Below, piece by piece: positions 16,447 to 26,298 of a stretch of 64,000 nt of DNA. How positions within the stretch are numbered: the first letter of the stretch is position 1; every line of letters begins with the position of its first letter. The stretch is taken from contig NZ_JAMXOC010000001.1 of assembly GCF_024721265.1 (NCBI RefSeq), positions 248,001-312,000 on the forward strand, in the 5' to 3' direction. This stretch comes from Ohessyouella blattaphilus (GTDB lineage Bacteria > Bacillota > Clostridia > Lachnospirales > Lachnospiraceae). The notes beneath the pieces are model-generated. The model was given only the letters and a program-made list of their open reading frames with translations, had not been told where the DNA came from and did no database searches. A program made the position numbers and the translations under genes.

Positions 16447-18051
16447 CTATAACTGAGGACCAGCTGATACTAATGCTTTACCAGCAGCATTGTCTTCGTA
16501 TTTAGAGAAGTTCTTAACAAAACGTCCTGCAAGATCCTTTGCTTTTTCTTCCCATTCAGAAGCGTCTGCATAGGTATCTCTTGGATCTAAAATGTTGGTG
16601 TCAACGCCCGGTAACTCGGTAGGAATTTCCACATTAAACATTGGTAATTGTTTCGTTGGCGCCTTAGCGATAGAGCCATCAAGGATGGCATCGATAATAC
16701 CGCGAGTATCTTTAATAGAGATACGTTTTCCAGAACCGTTCCAGCCTGTATTAACAAGGTAGGCTTTCGCACCGCTCTTTTCCATTCTCTTAACAAGCTC
16801 TTCTGCGTATTTGGTTGGGTGAAGCTCTAAGAAAGCTTGACCGAAGCAAGCAGAGAAGGTCGGTGTCGGCTCGGTGATTCCTCTTTCCGTACCTGCAAGC
16901 TTAGCTGTAAATCCTGATAGGAAGTAGTATTGTGTCTGCTCTGGAGTCAGGATTGATACTGGAGGCAATACGCCGAAAGCATCTGCTGAAAGGAAGATAA
17001 CATCCTTAGCAGCTGGTCCTGCTGATACTGGGCGTACAATCTTCTCGATGTGATCGATTGGGTAAGATACACGAGTATTCTCAGTAACGCTCTTATCGTC
17101 GAAGTCAATCTTGCCATCCGCATCAAGAGTAACGTTCTCTAATAACGCATCACGTTTAATTGCGTTGTAGATATCTGGTTCTGAGTCCTTATCAAGGTTG
17201 ATAACCTTCGCGTAGCAACCGCCTTCAAAGTTGAAGACACCTTGATCGTCCCAGCCGTGCTCATCATCGCCGATAAGAAGACGCTTAGGATCGGTAGATA
17301 ACGTCGTCTTACCTGTTCCAGAAAGACCGAAGAAAATAGCTGTATTCTCGCCATTCATGTCGGTGTTAGCAGAACAGTGCATAGAAGCAATGCCCTTAAG
17401 TGGTAGGTAGTAGTTCATCATTGAGAACATACCTTTCTTCATTTCCCCACCGTACCAAGAGTTAACGATTACTTGCTCGCGGCTTGTTAGGTTAAACATA
17501 ACCGCTGTTTCTGAGTTAAGACCTAATTCTTTGTAGTTTTCCACTTTCGTCTTGGAAGCGTTGTAAACCACGAAGTCTGGCTCAAAGTTCTCAAGCTCTG
17601 CCGCCGTTGGTTTGATAAACATGTTCATAACGAAATGGGCTTGCCAAGCAACTTCCATGACAAAACGGATAGCCATGCGAGTATCTTCATTAGCACCACA
17701 GAATAAATCAACAACAAAAAGTCTTTTTCCTGAGAGTTGTTCCTGTGCTAATTTCTTAACCGTATCCCAAGCTTCTTGAGTGGCTGGGTGGTTGTCGTTC
17801 TTATACTCATCAGAAGTCCACCATACTGTGTCTTTCGATGTGTCGTCCTTTACAATGAATTTGTCTTGAGGTGAACGTCCTGTATAAATTCCTGTCATAA
17901 CGTTTACTGCACCAAGTTCACTTACTTGGCCTTTTTCAAAACCTTCTAATTCTGGTTTTGTCTCTTCTTCGAAAATCATTTCGTAAGAAGGATTGTGAAC
18001 AATCTCTGTAACTCCTGTAATACCGTACTTGCTCAAATCAATGTTTGCCAT
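16447..18051 (-). CDS. pckA: phosphoenolpyruvate carboxykinase (ATP)
   Basis: The 534-residue enzyme interconverts oxaloacetate and phosphoenolpyruvate with ATP/ADP. It shows the kinase-1a P-loop [15 protein letters not shown], the kinase-2 metal site [21 protein letters not shown], the substrate region [12 protein letters not shown] and the C-terminal [16 protein letters not shown] adenine-binding segment. Length is normal for the ATP class; the GTP class is longer and has a different P-loop. In fermenting Clostridia it may run in either direction. It is transcribed alone from a strong promoter and ends at a hairpin. Confidence 0.98.
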   Translation of the reverse strand: MANIDLSKYGITGVTEIVHNPSYEMIFEEETKPELEGFEKGQVSELGAVNVMTGIYTGRSPQDKFIVKDDTSKDTVWWTSDEYKNDNHPATQEAWDTVKKLAQEQLSGKRLFVVDLFCGANEDTRMAIRFVMEVAWQAHFVMNMFIKPTAAELENFEPDFVVYNASKTKVENYKELGLNSETAVMFNLTSREQVIVNSWYGGEMKKGMFSMMNYYLPLKGIASMHCSANTDMNGENTAIFFGLSGTGKTTLSTDPKRLLIGDDEHGWDDQGVFNFEGGCYAKVINLDKDSEPDIYNAIKRDALLENVTLDADGKIDFDDKSVTENTRVSYPIDHIEKIVRPVSAGPAAKDVIFLSADAFGVLPPVSILTPEQTQYYFLSGFTAKLAGTERGITEPTPTFSACFGQAFLELHPTKYAEELVKRMEKSGAKAYLVNTGWNGSGKRISIKDTRGIIDAILDGSIAKAPTKQLPMFNVEIPTELPGVDTNILDPRDTYADASEWEEKAKDLAGRFVKNFSKYEDNAAGKALVSAGPQL

Positions 18052-18089
18052 TTTGTACCTACCTTTCTTTCATTAACAAAATCCCTCTT

Positions 18090-18118
18090 ATTATCGCAAT
18101 TTGTGAATAAAAAGTCAA
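18090..18118 (-). promoter_or_regulatory. promoter of pckA
   Basis: TTGACT (18118-18113) and GATAAT (18095-18090) are spaced by 17 bases, about 40 bases before the ATG. The remainder of the 162-base gap up to the YolD-like gene is AT-rich with no other clear feature. Confidence 0.85.
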
Positions 18119-18213
18119 TCCTATTCGGAATAAATCCAAAGAAATTTGTATATTTATTACAAGACATATAAATTCTTGCGAAAAAGCAATAATCGACAAT
18201 ATTTTGTTTCCGT

Positions 18214-18621
18214 TTAACCCTCTCCTTCTTCAATAGCCACCACTTCCTTAATCTCAATCTCCTCTTCACCTTCGAGAACCAGCACCTGCTCATACTCCTT
18301 GTACTTCTTGAGCCGACCAGCTACCGTTTGATACGCCCCGCCCGCCTTCTTCTCATCAGGGACGAAATACGTTATGGTTAAAAAAGGCCCCTCCTGAATG
18401 AACGCTAAAGCCTTTCTGAGGGTTTCATTTAATCGCTCCTGGTCGCTTTCTTCAAGCTCGATACGGTGAGTCGTTAACCGCGCGGTCTCTTTAATACTCT
18501 CCTCATGACCGGTAAGGGCGGCGAAGGGCGCAAACTGCGCGGCTCTATCACCACGGGGCATGGGTGGGTGCTTTTTTGACTGCGGTCTTGTTAAATGCAT
18601 GATGTCTGTATATTTACTCAC
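18214..18621 (-). CDS. YolD-like protein
   Basis: This 135-residue protein contains MPRGDRAAQFAPFAALTGHE and a following acidic helix, the signature of YolD-like proteins (PF08863), which usually accompany Y-family translesion polymerases in Firmicutes. It overlaps the polymerase gene upstream by 4 bases (ATGA type), so the two are co-translated under the same LexA-boxed promoter. The C-terminal part LTITYFVPDEKKAGGAYQTV is a small beta segment. The tail is strongly acidic. A role as polymerase partner is inferred from context. Confidence 0.85.
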   Translation of the reverse strand: MSKYTDIMHLTRPQSKKHPPMPRGDRAAQFAPFAALTGHEESIKETARLTTHRIELEESDQERLNETLRKALAFIQEGPFLTITYFVPDEKKAGGAYQTVAGRLKKYKEYEQVLVLEGEEEIEIKEVVAIEEGEG

Positions 18622-20069
18622 GCCTTATGCCCTCCTATCTGATCATTTCTGGAAATTGTGGTACCACCATCTTCAAGGTTCATGCCCTTAAGGACAGCAT
18701 TTTTCCCATATTTCTTCTTAAGGGCTAGGGTCGCCCTTTGCAGTTGCTTCTCCTTTTCAAGCTGCTCATCTTCCTTTTCCTGCTGAGCTTTTAAAGCTTC
18801 GTAATCGGTAAATAGATCAAGTTGACCGTATGCCGCCGCCCCTTGCTGAGCTTCCTTCGCTTCTGCCTCAGGCATCACCCTAGTCGCGGCTATGGTTACG
18901 CGGCGAACCAACAGGCGCTCGTCCACAATCCGAGCAAAAAGTTCCATTACCCCTTCGACAATCAACATAGTAGAAGATGTCTTGCGACTTAAATTCGCCG
19001 TTCCATGAGCATGCTTAGGAATCTTACGCCCGTAGTAATCCACCTTTACCTCTCCTCGGTAACTCCTGGCGATTTGCGGATCGCTTAGACTTTCCTTATC
19101 ATAGCCTACCGTTAACACCACCTGATCCGTCACCAGCTTTTTATCCACCAAATCGAGAACCAAAAGCTCCGTCATCTCCCGGACGATTAATCTAGCTTTC
19201 TCATAAGGATAGGGCTCATGTAAGACTTGGCCGCTTCCGACGCTGTGAGCAGCGGGCTTATAGGCCTTGATATCACTCATGGTACACGGCTCATAGCCCC
19301 AGGCGTGATCGATTAAAAGCTCGGCATTGATACCAAATAGCTTATATAATAAGTCTTCATTATAGTAGTCGTCGGCCTTGCCGAGCGAACACCTAGCAAT
19401 ATCCCCCATGGTAAAAAGCTGCTGAGCGTGGAGCTTCTTCTGGTAGCCGTAGCCTACCCGCCAGAAATCTCGAAGGGGCTGATGATCCCAAAGCTCCTCT
19501 TTGTACTTCTGCTCATCCAACTGGGCAATCCGCACCCCGTCGGCATCCGCTTGGCTTTTCTTAGCCATAATGTCCATCGCCACCTTGCTTAAGTAGAGGT
19601 TGGTACCAATGCCGGCCGTGGCGGTAATTCCCGTGGCTGCTAAGACCTCTTTGATCATCTTCCTGGCTAACTCTTTGGCACTTAGCTGATACGTCTTTAG
19701 ATAAGTAGTGGCATCGATAAAGACTTCATCGATAGAGTATACGTGAATGTCCTCAGGGGCGATGTATTTTAAATAGATATTATAAATCCGGGTGCTGTAC
19801 TCTAGATAAAGACTCATCCGCGGTACTGCCGTAATGTAGTCCACGTTTTTTCCCTTCACCTTTTGCTCCACTTCAAAGAGGCGCGGACGCCCGGGAATTC
19901 CATAAGCTTTCAGAGCCGGCGATACCGCTAGGCAAATGGTCTTACTGGTTCTACTGGCATCCGCCACCACAAGCCGTGCTTTTAACGGGTCGAACCCCCG
20001 CTCGACACACTCTACCGAAGCGTAAAAAGACTTTAAATCAATGGCGATATACTGCCTCGTTCTGCTCAT
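18618..20069 (-). CDS. Y-family translesion DNA polymerase (UmuC/DinB-like)
   Basis: The 483-residue polymerase carries the palm motif YIAIDLKSFYASVECVERG near the N-terminus and the catalytic YSIDEVFIDATTYL. It also has TAGIGTNLYLSKVAMDIMAKK (helix-hairpin-helix/thumb region) and a little-finger domain around LDLVDKKLVTDQVVLTVGYD. It matches the UvrX/YqjW-type branch of UmuC proteins in Firmicutes and probably extends DNA past lesions with low fidelity. A near-consensus LexA box precedes the promoter, implying induction by DNA damage. It is followed by a YolD-like gene. The residues after about 420 are Gln/Glu/Lys-rich and may hold a clamp-binding motif (QLDLFTDY). Confidence 0.95.
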   Translation of the reverse strand: MSRTRQYIAIDLKSFYASVECVERGFDPLKARLVVADASRTSKTICLAVSPALKAYGIPGRPRLFEVEQKVKGKNVDYITAVPRMSLYLEYSTRIYNIYLKYIAPEDIHVYSIDEVFIDATTYLKTYQLSAKELARKMIKEVLAATGITATAGIGTNLYLSKVAMDIMAKKSQADADGVRIAQLDEQKYKEELWDHQPLRDFWRVGYGYQKKLHAQQLFTMGDIARCSLGKADDYYNEDLLYKLFGINAELLIDHAWGYEPCTMSDIKAYKPAAHSVGSGQVLHEPYPYEKARLIVREMTELLVLDLVDKKLVTDQVVLTVGYDKESLSDPQIARSYRGEVKVDYYGRKIPKHAHGTANLSRKTSSTMLIVEGVMELFARIVDERLLVRRVTIAATRVMPEAEAKEAQQGAAAYGQLDLFTDYEALKAQQEKEDEQLEKEKQLQRATLALKKKYGKNAVLKGMNLEDGGTTISRNDQIGGHKA

Positions 20070-20117
20070 AAAAATTCCCTCCTCACCTATGAATTATAGT
20101 CCGTTGCTTATGCTCAA

Positions 20118-20168
20118 ATTATAAGGAAAAAAGTAGAATAAGTCAATCGCATTTTCGAACACTTGTTC
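20118..20168 (-). promoter_or_regulatory. SOS promoter with LexA/DinR box for the translesion polymerase
   Basis: GAACACTTGTTC at 20157-20168 fits the Gram-positive LexA box GAAC-N4-GTTC. Immediately downstream on the minus strand are TTGACT (20146-20141), a 17-base spacer and TATAAT (20123-20118). LexA bound here would cover the region upstream of -35 and could also touch the divergent kinase promoter. Confidence 0.92.
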
Positions 20169-20171
20169 CCT

Positions 20172-20200
20172 TTGCTTTTCTATCAAAAACACGTTAAAAT
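20172..20200 (+). promoter_or_regulatory. promoter of the hybrid histidine kinase gene
   Basis: TTGCTT (20172-20177) and TAAAAT (20195-20200) are spaced by 17 bases. The -35 box begins four bases from the LexA box of the divergent polymerase promoter. Confidence 0.7.
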
Positions 20201-20241
20201 ATATAGGACTATGTGCTGATCATTTTTGGGGGGAATAAAAT

Positions 20242-23200
20242 TTGAGCAACCGGGAGAAATTAAGTGTACGTATTAATCGTTTTTTAACTAATCATGGGAT
20301 AGGAATGCGCTTAAAGCTCATTATTATCTTTCTTTGTGTGCAAGTTGTACCGCTCATCATCTTAACGAGCCTGTCTTACCATCAAATCCAAGTTCTGGGA
20401 AGTACCCTACGTGAAATAGCTGTCGCCGACGCCTCTACCGCTCTTAACGACAGCGCCGTAACCAATATCGAAAGAATGTCCACCGATGCCGCAGACCGGG
20501 TGGCAGAGTTTTTGTACGCTAGAGACGACGATATTCTCGCTTTAGCGGGGCTTTCGCCTTCCTATGATACTTATCGTGACTTTAGTAATGCTAAGAAAAG
20601 TAGTATTATTACCGACTCCACCTGGGAGCTTTCCGAAGAGGAAAATGCTTGGATTCAAATAGCTGATCTTCCGGATGAAGAGGCAGCTAAGGCTAACGTC
20701 TCGACGAATAAGGAAAATGAGGATATGGATGGTTTTCACCATATTCCGGCTTTTGACTATCCTAAGGTCGATGTCTCTCTTTACGATGAGATTACGTATG
20801 TAGCCCTAGATGGCAGTGAACAAGTCAAATACTTAGCTCCAGATTCAACAAAGATAAACTATCCTTTTGATTCTGAGCTTAAGAATATCGCCGATAAAAA
20901 GAACACCTATATCGGCTGTGAAAATTACTTTTCTAAGCTACGGCAGCTAGAGCCAGGAGAAATCTATGTTTCCGACGTCATCGGTACCTATGTGGGCACC
21001 AATTATATCGGTATGTATACGCCGGAAAACGTGGCCACCGCCGCTTCGGAAAGAGGCTACGAAATCGACTACAAACCGGAAGAACAAGCCTATTCTGGTG
21101 CTGAAAACCCCGTTGGGCAGAAATTCGAAGGCATCGTTCGCTGGGCTACCCCGGTAATGGATAATGGCGGTAAGATCACCGGCTACGTGACCTTCGCCCT
21201 TAATCACGAGCACATCGCCGAGCTCGTAGATCACTTGACGCCGATGAATGAGCGCTATACTCAGGTTTCCAGCGCTTACGAAGGCAATTACGCCTTTATC
21301 TGGGACTATCAGTGCCGCAGCATAGTTCATCCTAGACACCACTCCATTGTCGGTTATGATCCTGCCACTGGCGAACAACAGATTCCTTGGCTAGAAACCT
21401 CCATCTACGAAGGCTTCAAGGAAAGTGGGTCAAAAAGTTGGACGGATTACGTAAAGGACTATCCGGAATTCAATGAGCAATCCCGGGAAAAAACCCCCGC
21501 GGCCGAACTGACGAAGAATTCCTTGGTGGGCTTAGACGGACGTTATCTCAATAATGCGCCCCAATGTATCGGTTGGATGGATTTGACGAAAGACGGGGGT
21601 TCTGGTTCCTTTTATATTCTTTGGAGTGGCATCTACAAGCTGAATACCGCAGCCGCCATTCCTTACTATACCGGCCAATACGCTCCTGGTGAGCATAACG
21701 ATTTTTCCAAAAGAGGCTTTGGTTTTGTAGCCGTCGGTTCTGGTCTTGAAGACTTTACCGAGCCGGCCACTAAAATGGAAGGTGTTCTTACTACCACCAT
21801 CACCAAGAACCAAAACGATACGGCGATGGCGCTCCTAGGAAGCGCTGGCGTTCTCATGATTCTAATTATCCTGATTGCCATTTTTGTAGCTTCTAGCGTT
21901 ACCGGCAATATTAAGCGCCTAACGGAGGGCTTAAATCGCTTCCGCTCAGGTGAGCGTAACTTTCGGTACCGAGCGCCGGTAAAGGACGAATTCGGACAGC
22001 TATCCGATGCTTTTGACGCCATGGCTGACAGTGTGGTCGACAGCGTTTCGAATCCGCTAGTAATTACCAATAACGAGGAGACCGTCATCTACTGTAACGA
22101 ATTAGGTCTAGGAGTGGCGAATATCACCGCTGAAGAAATGCCCGGCAGCCAGTATCCAGACATTAGCCTCTATCCAGCAAATACCTCTTACGATCCGATT
22201 TTGGCTCTGAAAGAGGGACGGGAAGCAGAAGTCATCTATTTGGAGGATAGCGATCGCTACGTAAAGGGCGTGGCTAATTACTTATTGGATAACGAAGGCG
22301 AGCAAATCGGCTATATTATCGAATCCATCGATATGACCGAAATCATTCGCGAACAAAAAGAGATTGAAGCCCAGCGAGCGCTTCTAGACAAGGTCTTCTC
22401 AGCCTCTCCAGACCTTATCTGGTATATGGATGAAACTGGCAAATACTTAACGGTAAATCCGCGATTTGCGGCCATTGCTGGCACTTCTACGGAAGACTTT
22501 GTGGGCAAAAACGCTGAGGATATCCTCCCGGCAGAAATCGCTTCACGCTTTGCCGCAAACGATGAAAAGGCCATCCTGGGAAAAGTGCCTCTTTACTCTG
22601 AAGAACATATTACCTTTGCCGATAAGCATACGGAGTACTTAGATTCGGTACGGACGCCGCTCTATGACTCTAACGGTGAACTAATCGGACTTTTAGGCTA
22701 CGCCAGAGACGTTAGCTCACGAGTCGAGATTGAAGACGCTCTTAGAAAAGCCCAAACAGAACTAGAAAAAGCCGTTGCCGATGCCAATGCGGCCAACCAA
22801 CACAAGAGCGAGTTTTTAGCCCGGATGAGCCACGAAATTCGCACGCCGATGAATGCCATTATCGGACTGACAGCTATCGTTAAGGAGAAGGTTTCGGAAC
22901 TAACCGAACAGACCTCGGCATTAGAAGGTCTTAAATCAAACATCAACAAAATTGAAGATTCTTCAGGCCACCTACTGAGCCTCTTAAACGACATTCTCGA
23001 TTTATCCAAAATCGAAGCTGGTCGGATTGAGCTTATAGAAGAGGCAAGCAATCTAACGGAAGTGTTAGAGGCGGTCGGCACCATCATTCAGCCGCGCTGT
23101 GAAGAAAAGTCCATTACCTTTGTGCCTTCGTTTGACTCCTTTGCACCAGATACCTTTAACTTAGATGCTCTGCGCCTGCGTCAAGTCCTGATTAACCTTC

Positions 23201-23949
23201 TAGGAAACGCAGTGAAATTCACACCTGAGGGTGGTAGGATTGAATTCATTGTCAAGTGCCTACGGGAAAAAGACGGTAAGACCTTAGTCTACTTTGCCGT
23301 TAAGGATAACGGCATTGGTATTGATAAATCTCAGCAGCAAGCCATCTTCGAATCCTTTGAACAAGCTGGAGACAATTCCGCTCTCCGAAATGGGGGAACC
23401 GGTCTTGGTCTCGCGATTTCTAAGCGTATCGTCAATCTCTTTGGCGGCGATTTGCGCGTAGAGAGCACCTTTGGAGAAGGTAGTGAGTTTTATATGGAAC
23501 TGTGGTTAAAGCAGTCTTCTACCGTAATCGAAAAAACCATTGCTACCCCAGATATGACTGGGCGCCTAGCTGGCAAGAAGATGCTACTTGTAGATGATGT
23601 GGAGATTAACCGGATTATCTTAAAGACCCTTCTCGAAGATACCGGCATTGAAATTATCGAAGCAACCACTGGTAAAGAAGCCTTTAAGCGGTTTAAAGCC
23701 TCAACACCAGGAGCCTTTGATATTATCTTTATGGATATTCTGATGCCAGAAATGAACGGCTACGAGGCCACTGCCGCTATCCGTGCTCTCGACCGAGCGG
23801 ATGCAGGAAGTGTCCCAATTATCGCTCAGACGGCTCACGCCTTCCAAGACGATATTGATAAAGCAACAGAAGTCGGTATGAACGGACATATGGCCAAGCC
23901 GATTGAAAAGAACGTGCTAATGGAGACCCTTTATCGTTTCCTCGGCTAA
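20242..23949 (+). CDS. hybrid sensor histidine kinase/response regulator with large extracellular sensor and two PAS domains
   Basis: The 1235-residue protein has a membrane helix at about 24-44 and a large extracellular region to about 530 resembling double-Cache sensors. A second helix (LMILIILIAIFVASSV) and HAMP (about 553-606) follow, then two PAS-like domains (about 610-840). A coiled linker leads to a HisKA domain with His864 in MSHEIRTPMNAIIG, an HATPase with DNGIGIDKSQQ and GTGLGLAISKRI, and a receiver with acidic pocket VDDVEIN and phospho-acceptor Asp1165 in IFMDILMPEMNG. It probably senses a small extracellular ligand and passes phosphate internally. TTG is taken as start after a G-rich site; an ATG at 20304 would remove the N-terminal tail only. 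No dedicated output regulator lies next to it. Confidence 0.92.
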   Translation: MSNREKLSVRINRFLTNHGIGMRLKLIIIFLCVQVVPLIILTSLSYHQIQVLGSTLREIAVADASTALNDSAVTNIERMSTDAADRVAEFLYARDDDILALAGLSPSYDTYRDFSNAKKSSIITDSTWELSEEENAWIQIADLPDEEAAKANVSTNKENEDMDGFHHIPAFDYPKVDVSLYDEITYVALDGSEQVKYLAPDSTKINYPFDSELKNIADKKNTYIGCENYFSKLRQLEPGEIYVSDVIGTYVGTNYIGMYTPENVATAASERGYEIDYKPEEQAYSGAENPVGQKFEGIVRWATPVMDNGGKITGYVTFALNHEHIAELVDHLTPMNERYTQVSSAYEGNYAFIWDYQCRSIVHPRHHSIVGYDPATGEQQIPWLETSIYEGFKESGSKSWTDYVKDYPEFNEQSREKTPAAELTKNSLVGLDGRYLNNAPQCIGWMDLTKDGGSGSFYILWSGIYKLNTAAAIPYYTGQYAPGEHNDFSKRGFGFVAVGSGLEDFTEPATKMEGVLTTTITKNQNDTAMALLGSAGVLMILIILIAIFVASSVTGNIKRLTEGLNRFRSGERNFRYRAPVKDEFGQLSDAFDAMADSVVDSVSNPLVITNNEETVIYCNELGLGVANITAEEMPGSQYPDISLYPANTSYDPILALKEGREAEVIYLEDSDRYVKGVANYLLDNEGEQIGYIIESIDMTEIIREQKEIEAQRALLDKVFSASPDLIWYMDETGKYLTVNPRFAAIAGTSTEDFVGKNAEDILPAEIASRFAANDEKAILGKVPLYSEEHITFADKHTEYLDSVRTPLYDSNGELIGLLGYARDVSSRVEIEDALRKAQTELEKAVADANAANQHKSEFLARMSHEIRTPMNAIIGLTAIVKEKVSELTEQTSALEGLKSNINKIEDSSGHLLSLLNDILDLSKIEAGRIELIEEASNLTEVLEAVGTIIQPRCEEKSITFVPSFDSFAPDTFNLDALRLRQVLINLLGNAVKFTPEGGRIEFIVKCLREKDGKTLVYFAVKDNGIGIDKSQQQAIFESFEQAGDNSALRNGGTGLGLAISKRIVNLFGGDLRVESTFGEGSEFYMELWLKQSSTVIEKTIATPDMTGRLAGKKMLLVDDVEINRIILKTLLEDTGIEIIEATTGKEAFKRFKASTPGAFDIIFMDILMPEMNGYEATAAIRALDRADAGSVPIIAQTAHAFQDDIDKATEVGMNGHMAKPIEKNVLMETLYRFLG

Positions 23950-23963
23950 AAACGAATAAGACA

Positions 23964-24009
23964 AAAAACGCGTCGAAAGCAGTACTTTTACTACTTTCGG
24001 CGCGTTTTC
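23964..24009. terminator. bidirectional terminator between hybrid kinase and DUF4767 gene
   Basis: A long imperfect hairpin with arms AAAACGCG-CGAAAG and CTTTCG-CGCGTTTT, flanked by A and T runs, between convergent genes. Confidence 0.88.
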
Positions 24010-24013
24010 TTAA

Positions 24014-24874
24014 TTATCTTCTGCCCTGCAGAATATCAGCAAAGCCGTTACTCAAGTCGGCGTTCTCCGTTGGAGCAAAGTGGAAATAGTTTTCTGGATT
24101 TCCTTGGTTCTGGCTAGTATGAAGAGCCACTGGCCGTCCGTTATAAATACAGAAAAGGTAACAATGCCCACCACCAGGCTTTATCTCACCTGAGTCTATA
24201 TCTGAATAAACCGCCACTAAATGATAGACACCTTGCTCTTCACCGGACTGGCTCCACTGCAGGACTATCGGCGCACCATCGACAGCGACAATCATCCCCT
24301 GAGGCCTGACCCCCGTAATATCATCGGGTACCCTAACTCCGTAGAAGTTTACCGATTTCCCTGGCCAGTACTCCTGGTACTGCTGTCCCATGGTCTGTCC
24401 CCAGCTGCTCATAAACCCGCGTAGTTTTAACGTCTTCTCATCAGTCCAAGTTCTGGCGGCCTGAGCTTCGGCGGCGGCCTGAGCATCCGCTTCCGCTTTC
24501 TTCTTAGCCTCTTCTTCAGCGGCTTTTTTCGCAGCCTCGTCGGCTTCGGCTTTGGCTTTTTCCTCGTCCTCGATTTTCTTTTTGGCTGCTTCTGCCTCTT
24601 CTACTTTTTTCTTTTCCTGCATAACCTTTTCTTCTATCTCGGCAGCGGCCTTCTTCTGCGAGACAGCATTAATTCCCGTAATCACCACCGCTATGACCGC
24701 TAAGACAATCGCCACCGCACAGATAAGCAAGATTATCTTTTGCCGCTTACTCTCCGGCTTACTAGCTTCCTTTTTTTCTAATTCTTCGTCTGGCTCCTCA
24801 ATAGGGGCGCCGCAATTGCTACAAAATTTTGAATTTAAATCCTTAACTTCCTTGCCACAGTTAAAACAAGTCAT
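24014..24874 (-). CDS. zinc-ribbon membrane protein with C-terminal DUF4767-like domain
   Basis: The 286-residue protein starts with a zinc ribbon (CFNCGKE, then CSNCGAP), then a membrane helix near 47-68 (IILLICAVAIVLAVIAVVITG) and a Lys/Glu/Ala-rich coiled coil to about 145. It ends in an extracellular domain beginning TWTDEKTLKLRGFMSSWGQTM and containing QYQEYWPGKSVNFYG, which resembles DUF4767 of Firmicute surface proteins. It overlaps the upstream diguanylate cyclase gene by one base, so they are probably co-translated. The overall layout (cytoplasmic ribbon, one helix, outer domain) parallels the protein at 7606-8637. Function is unknown. Confidence 0.8.
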   Translation of the reverse strand: MTCFNCGKEVKDLNSKFCSNCGAPIEEPDEELEKKEASKPESKRQKIILLICAVAIVLAVIAVVITGINAVSQKKAAAEIEEKVMQEKKKVEEAEAAKKKIEDEEKAKAEADEAAKKAAEEEAKKKAEADAQAAAEAQAARTWTDEKTLKLRGFMSSWGQTMGQQYQEYWPGKSVNFYGVRVPDDITGVRPQGMIVAVDGAPIVLQWSQSGEEQGVYHLVAVYSDIDSGEIKPGGGHCYLFCIYNGRPVALHTSQNQGNPENYFHFAPTENADLSNGFADILQGRR

Positions 24875-26118
24875 TATCTCTCATTCTCCTTTTCCTCAAA
24901 GACAAAGTAGCGGTTCTTTCCCGATTTCTTCGCCACGTACATCGCATTATCCGCATTGTTAATCAGCATATCCACTTCCGTCCCATCACTAGGGCTATGG
25001 CTAATGCCGACGCTAAAGCCTAGGCCATACTCTAAATGATAGTGCTTAAGCTCACTGCTCTCGTATTCCTCGTATAGAGATGCCACAACGTCTTTTGCTA
25101 TCTCCTTATCGTTAATGCCGCCGATAACATATAAAAATTCATCGCCACCAATCCGCGCACAAATGCCGATTTCATTGCTATCGCCCCACTTCTTTTTCGC
25201 CGTTTTATTGTGCCCTTCTAAAAAGGCTCCCATCCTTTGAAGAACCACGTCTCCTTCGTCGTGACCAAGCACGTCGTTGATAATCTTAAAGTTGTCGAGA
25301 TCGATAAAGCACAAAAGAAATGGATATTTTTCTCCTCTTCTCTCTCGCAAGGCTTCCATATAGATGCCGAAATTTGTCCGGTTTGGTAAGCCCGTCACCG
25401 CATCGAAAAGGGCAATCCCCTCTAAACGCTTACGTTCATCTCTCGTACGACGATAAAACGTATAAGCAAAGGAAGCGAGCGCACACAGGGTCACTATCAT
25501 CGCCGCAACGGAAATAATTTCATTACGAAAACCAGCGCTTCGACTCTTCTGAATATAGGAATCTTCGATGTCCACGCTAATAATACCGATTAACTTCCCT
25601 TCGTGAAAAAGCGGCAAGGCACCGCTATTAAAGGTGCCGTACATATCCACCACATTCATCACCCCAGCTCCCTCGCGACCGGCAAAGGCATCCATATGCA
25701 CCTGCGATAATTCGTAGGGAATAAAGAGCTCTTCATCGGCTTCATCGGAATCGATTACGAACTGAGGCTCTCCCTCTAACATTTTTAGGGCGTAAATAAA
25801 GGTGACTCCAGTCTCTTTTGCCAGCAAACGCAGCCGCGACCTTAGCTCTGAATACTGCTCCCAGTCCTCGTCTACGTCCTTCTGGCTATTATACTCTACA
25901 AAAGGATATTCATTTACAATATCCCGTGCCGAGATGCAGACCGACATAATCTGAGCCTCGATGCTCTCTTCTAGAATTGTCTGCTGCTCCCGCACATTAC
26001 TAATATTAAGAATTGTAGAGCTAATAATAATTATCGATACAATAATTACAAAGATAAAGACAGATAAAGAGCGTCCTCGCCTTTTAGTCCCACCAAAACT
26101 GCTTTTTCTGCGTTCCAT
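24874..26118 (-). CDS. membrane diguanylate cyclase (GGDEF) with extracellular sensor
   Basis: The 414-residue protein has an N-terminal helix (FIFVIIVSIIIISSTIL), an extracellular segment of about 170 residues with a Cache-like pattern (TFIYALKMLEGEPQFVID), a second helix and a GGDEF domain. The domain shows DAVTGLPNRTNF, LCFIDLDNFKIINDVLGHDEGD and the intact active site ARIGGDEFLYVIGG, so it should make cyclic di-GMP. The RxxD inhibitory site five residues upstream is not present, which suggests no classical product inhibition. The start at 26118 is preferred because AGGA precedes it; an ATG 42 bases earlier has no ribosome site. It is followed by the DUF4767 gene with a one-base overlap. 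Confidence 0.92.
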   Translation of the reverse strand: MERRKSSFGGTKRRGRSLSVFIFVIIVSIIIISSTILNISNVREQQTILEESIEAQIMSVCISARDIVNEYPFVEYNSQKDVDEDWEQYSELRSRLRLLAKETGVTFIYALKMLEGEPQFVIDSDEADEELFIPYELSQVHMDAFAGREGAGVMNVVDMYGTFNSGALPLFHEGKLIGIISVDIEDSYIQKSRSAGFRNEIISVAAMIVTLCALASFAYTFYRRTRDERKRLEGIALFDAVTGLPNRTNFGIYMEALRERRGEKYPFLLCFIDLDNFKIINDVLGHDEGDVVLQRMGAFLEGHNKTAKKKWGDSNEIGICARIGGDEFLYVIGGINDKEIAKDVVASLYEEYESSELKHYHLEYGLGFSVGISHSPSDGTEVDMLINNADNAMYVAKKSGKNRYFVFEEKENER

Positions 26119-26248
26119 TCGTTGTCGTCCTCCCACGCCATTCCCCATTGTTTTCTTCATTTTACCATGGTTTTATACCCCAGACAATAAAGGACTAGGA
26201 CAAACTTTTCGGGAAGTGTGACTAAGACACAGTATTTTCATAGAGATG

Positions 26249-26257
26249 TGGTAAGAT
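26249..26257 (+). promoter_or_regulatory. extended -10 promoter element of tpx
   Basis: TGG followed by TAAGAT forms an extended -10 element 41 bases before the tpx start. No good -35 hexamer is visible. Confidence 0.55.
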
Positions 26258-26298
26258 GTAGTTAGTCGAAACAAACTTGTATGAAGGAGGTTTTTATT

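Noticed and set aside
18033-18293. Minus-strand frame of 86 codons between pckA and the YolD-like gene
   Set aside because: It covers the pckA promoter and part of the YolD-like gene in another frame, and shows no recognisable domain.
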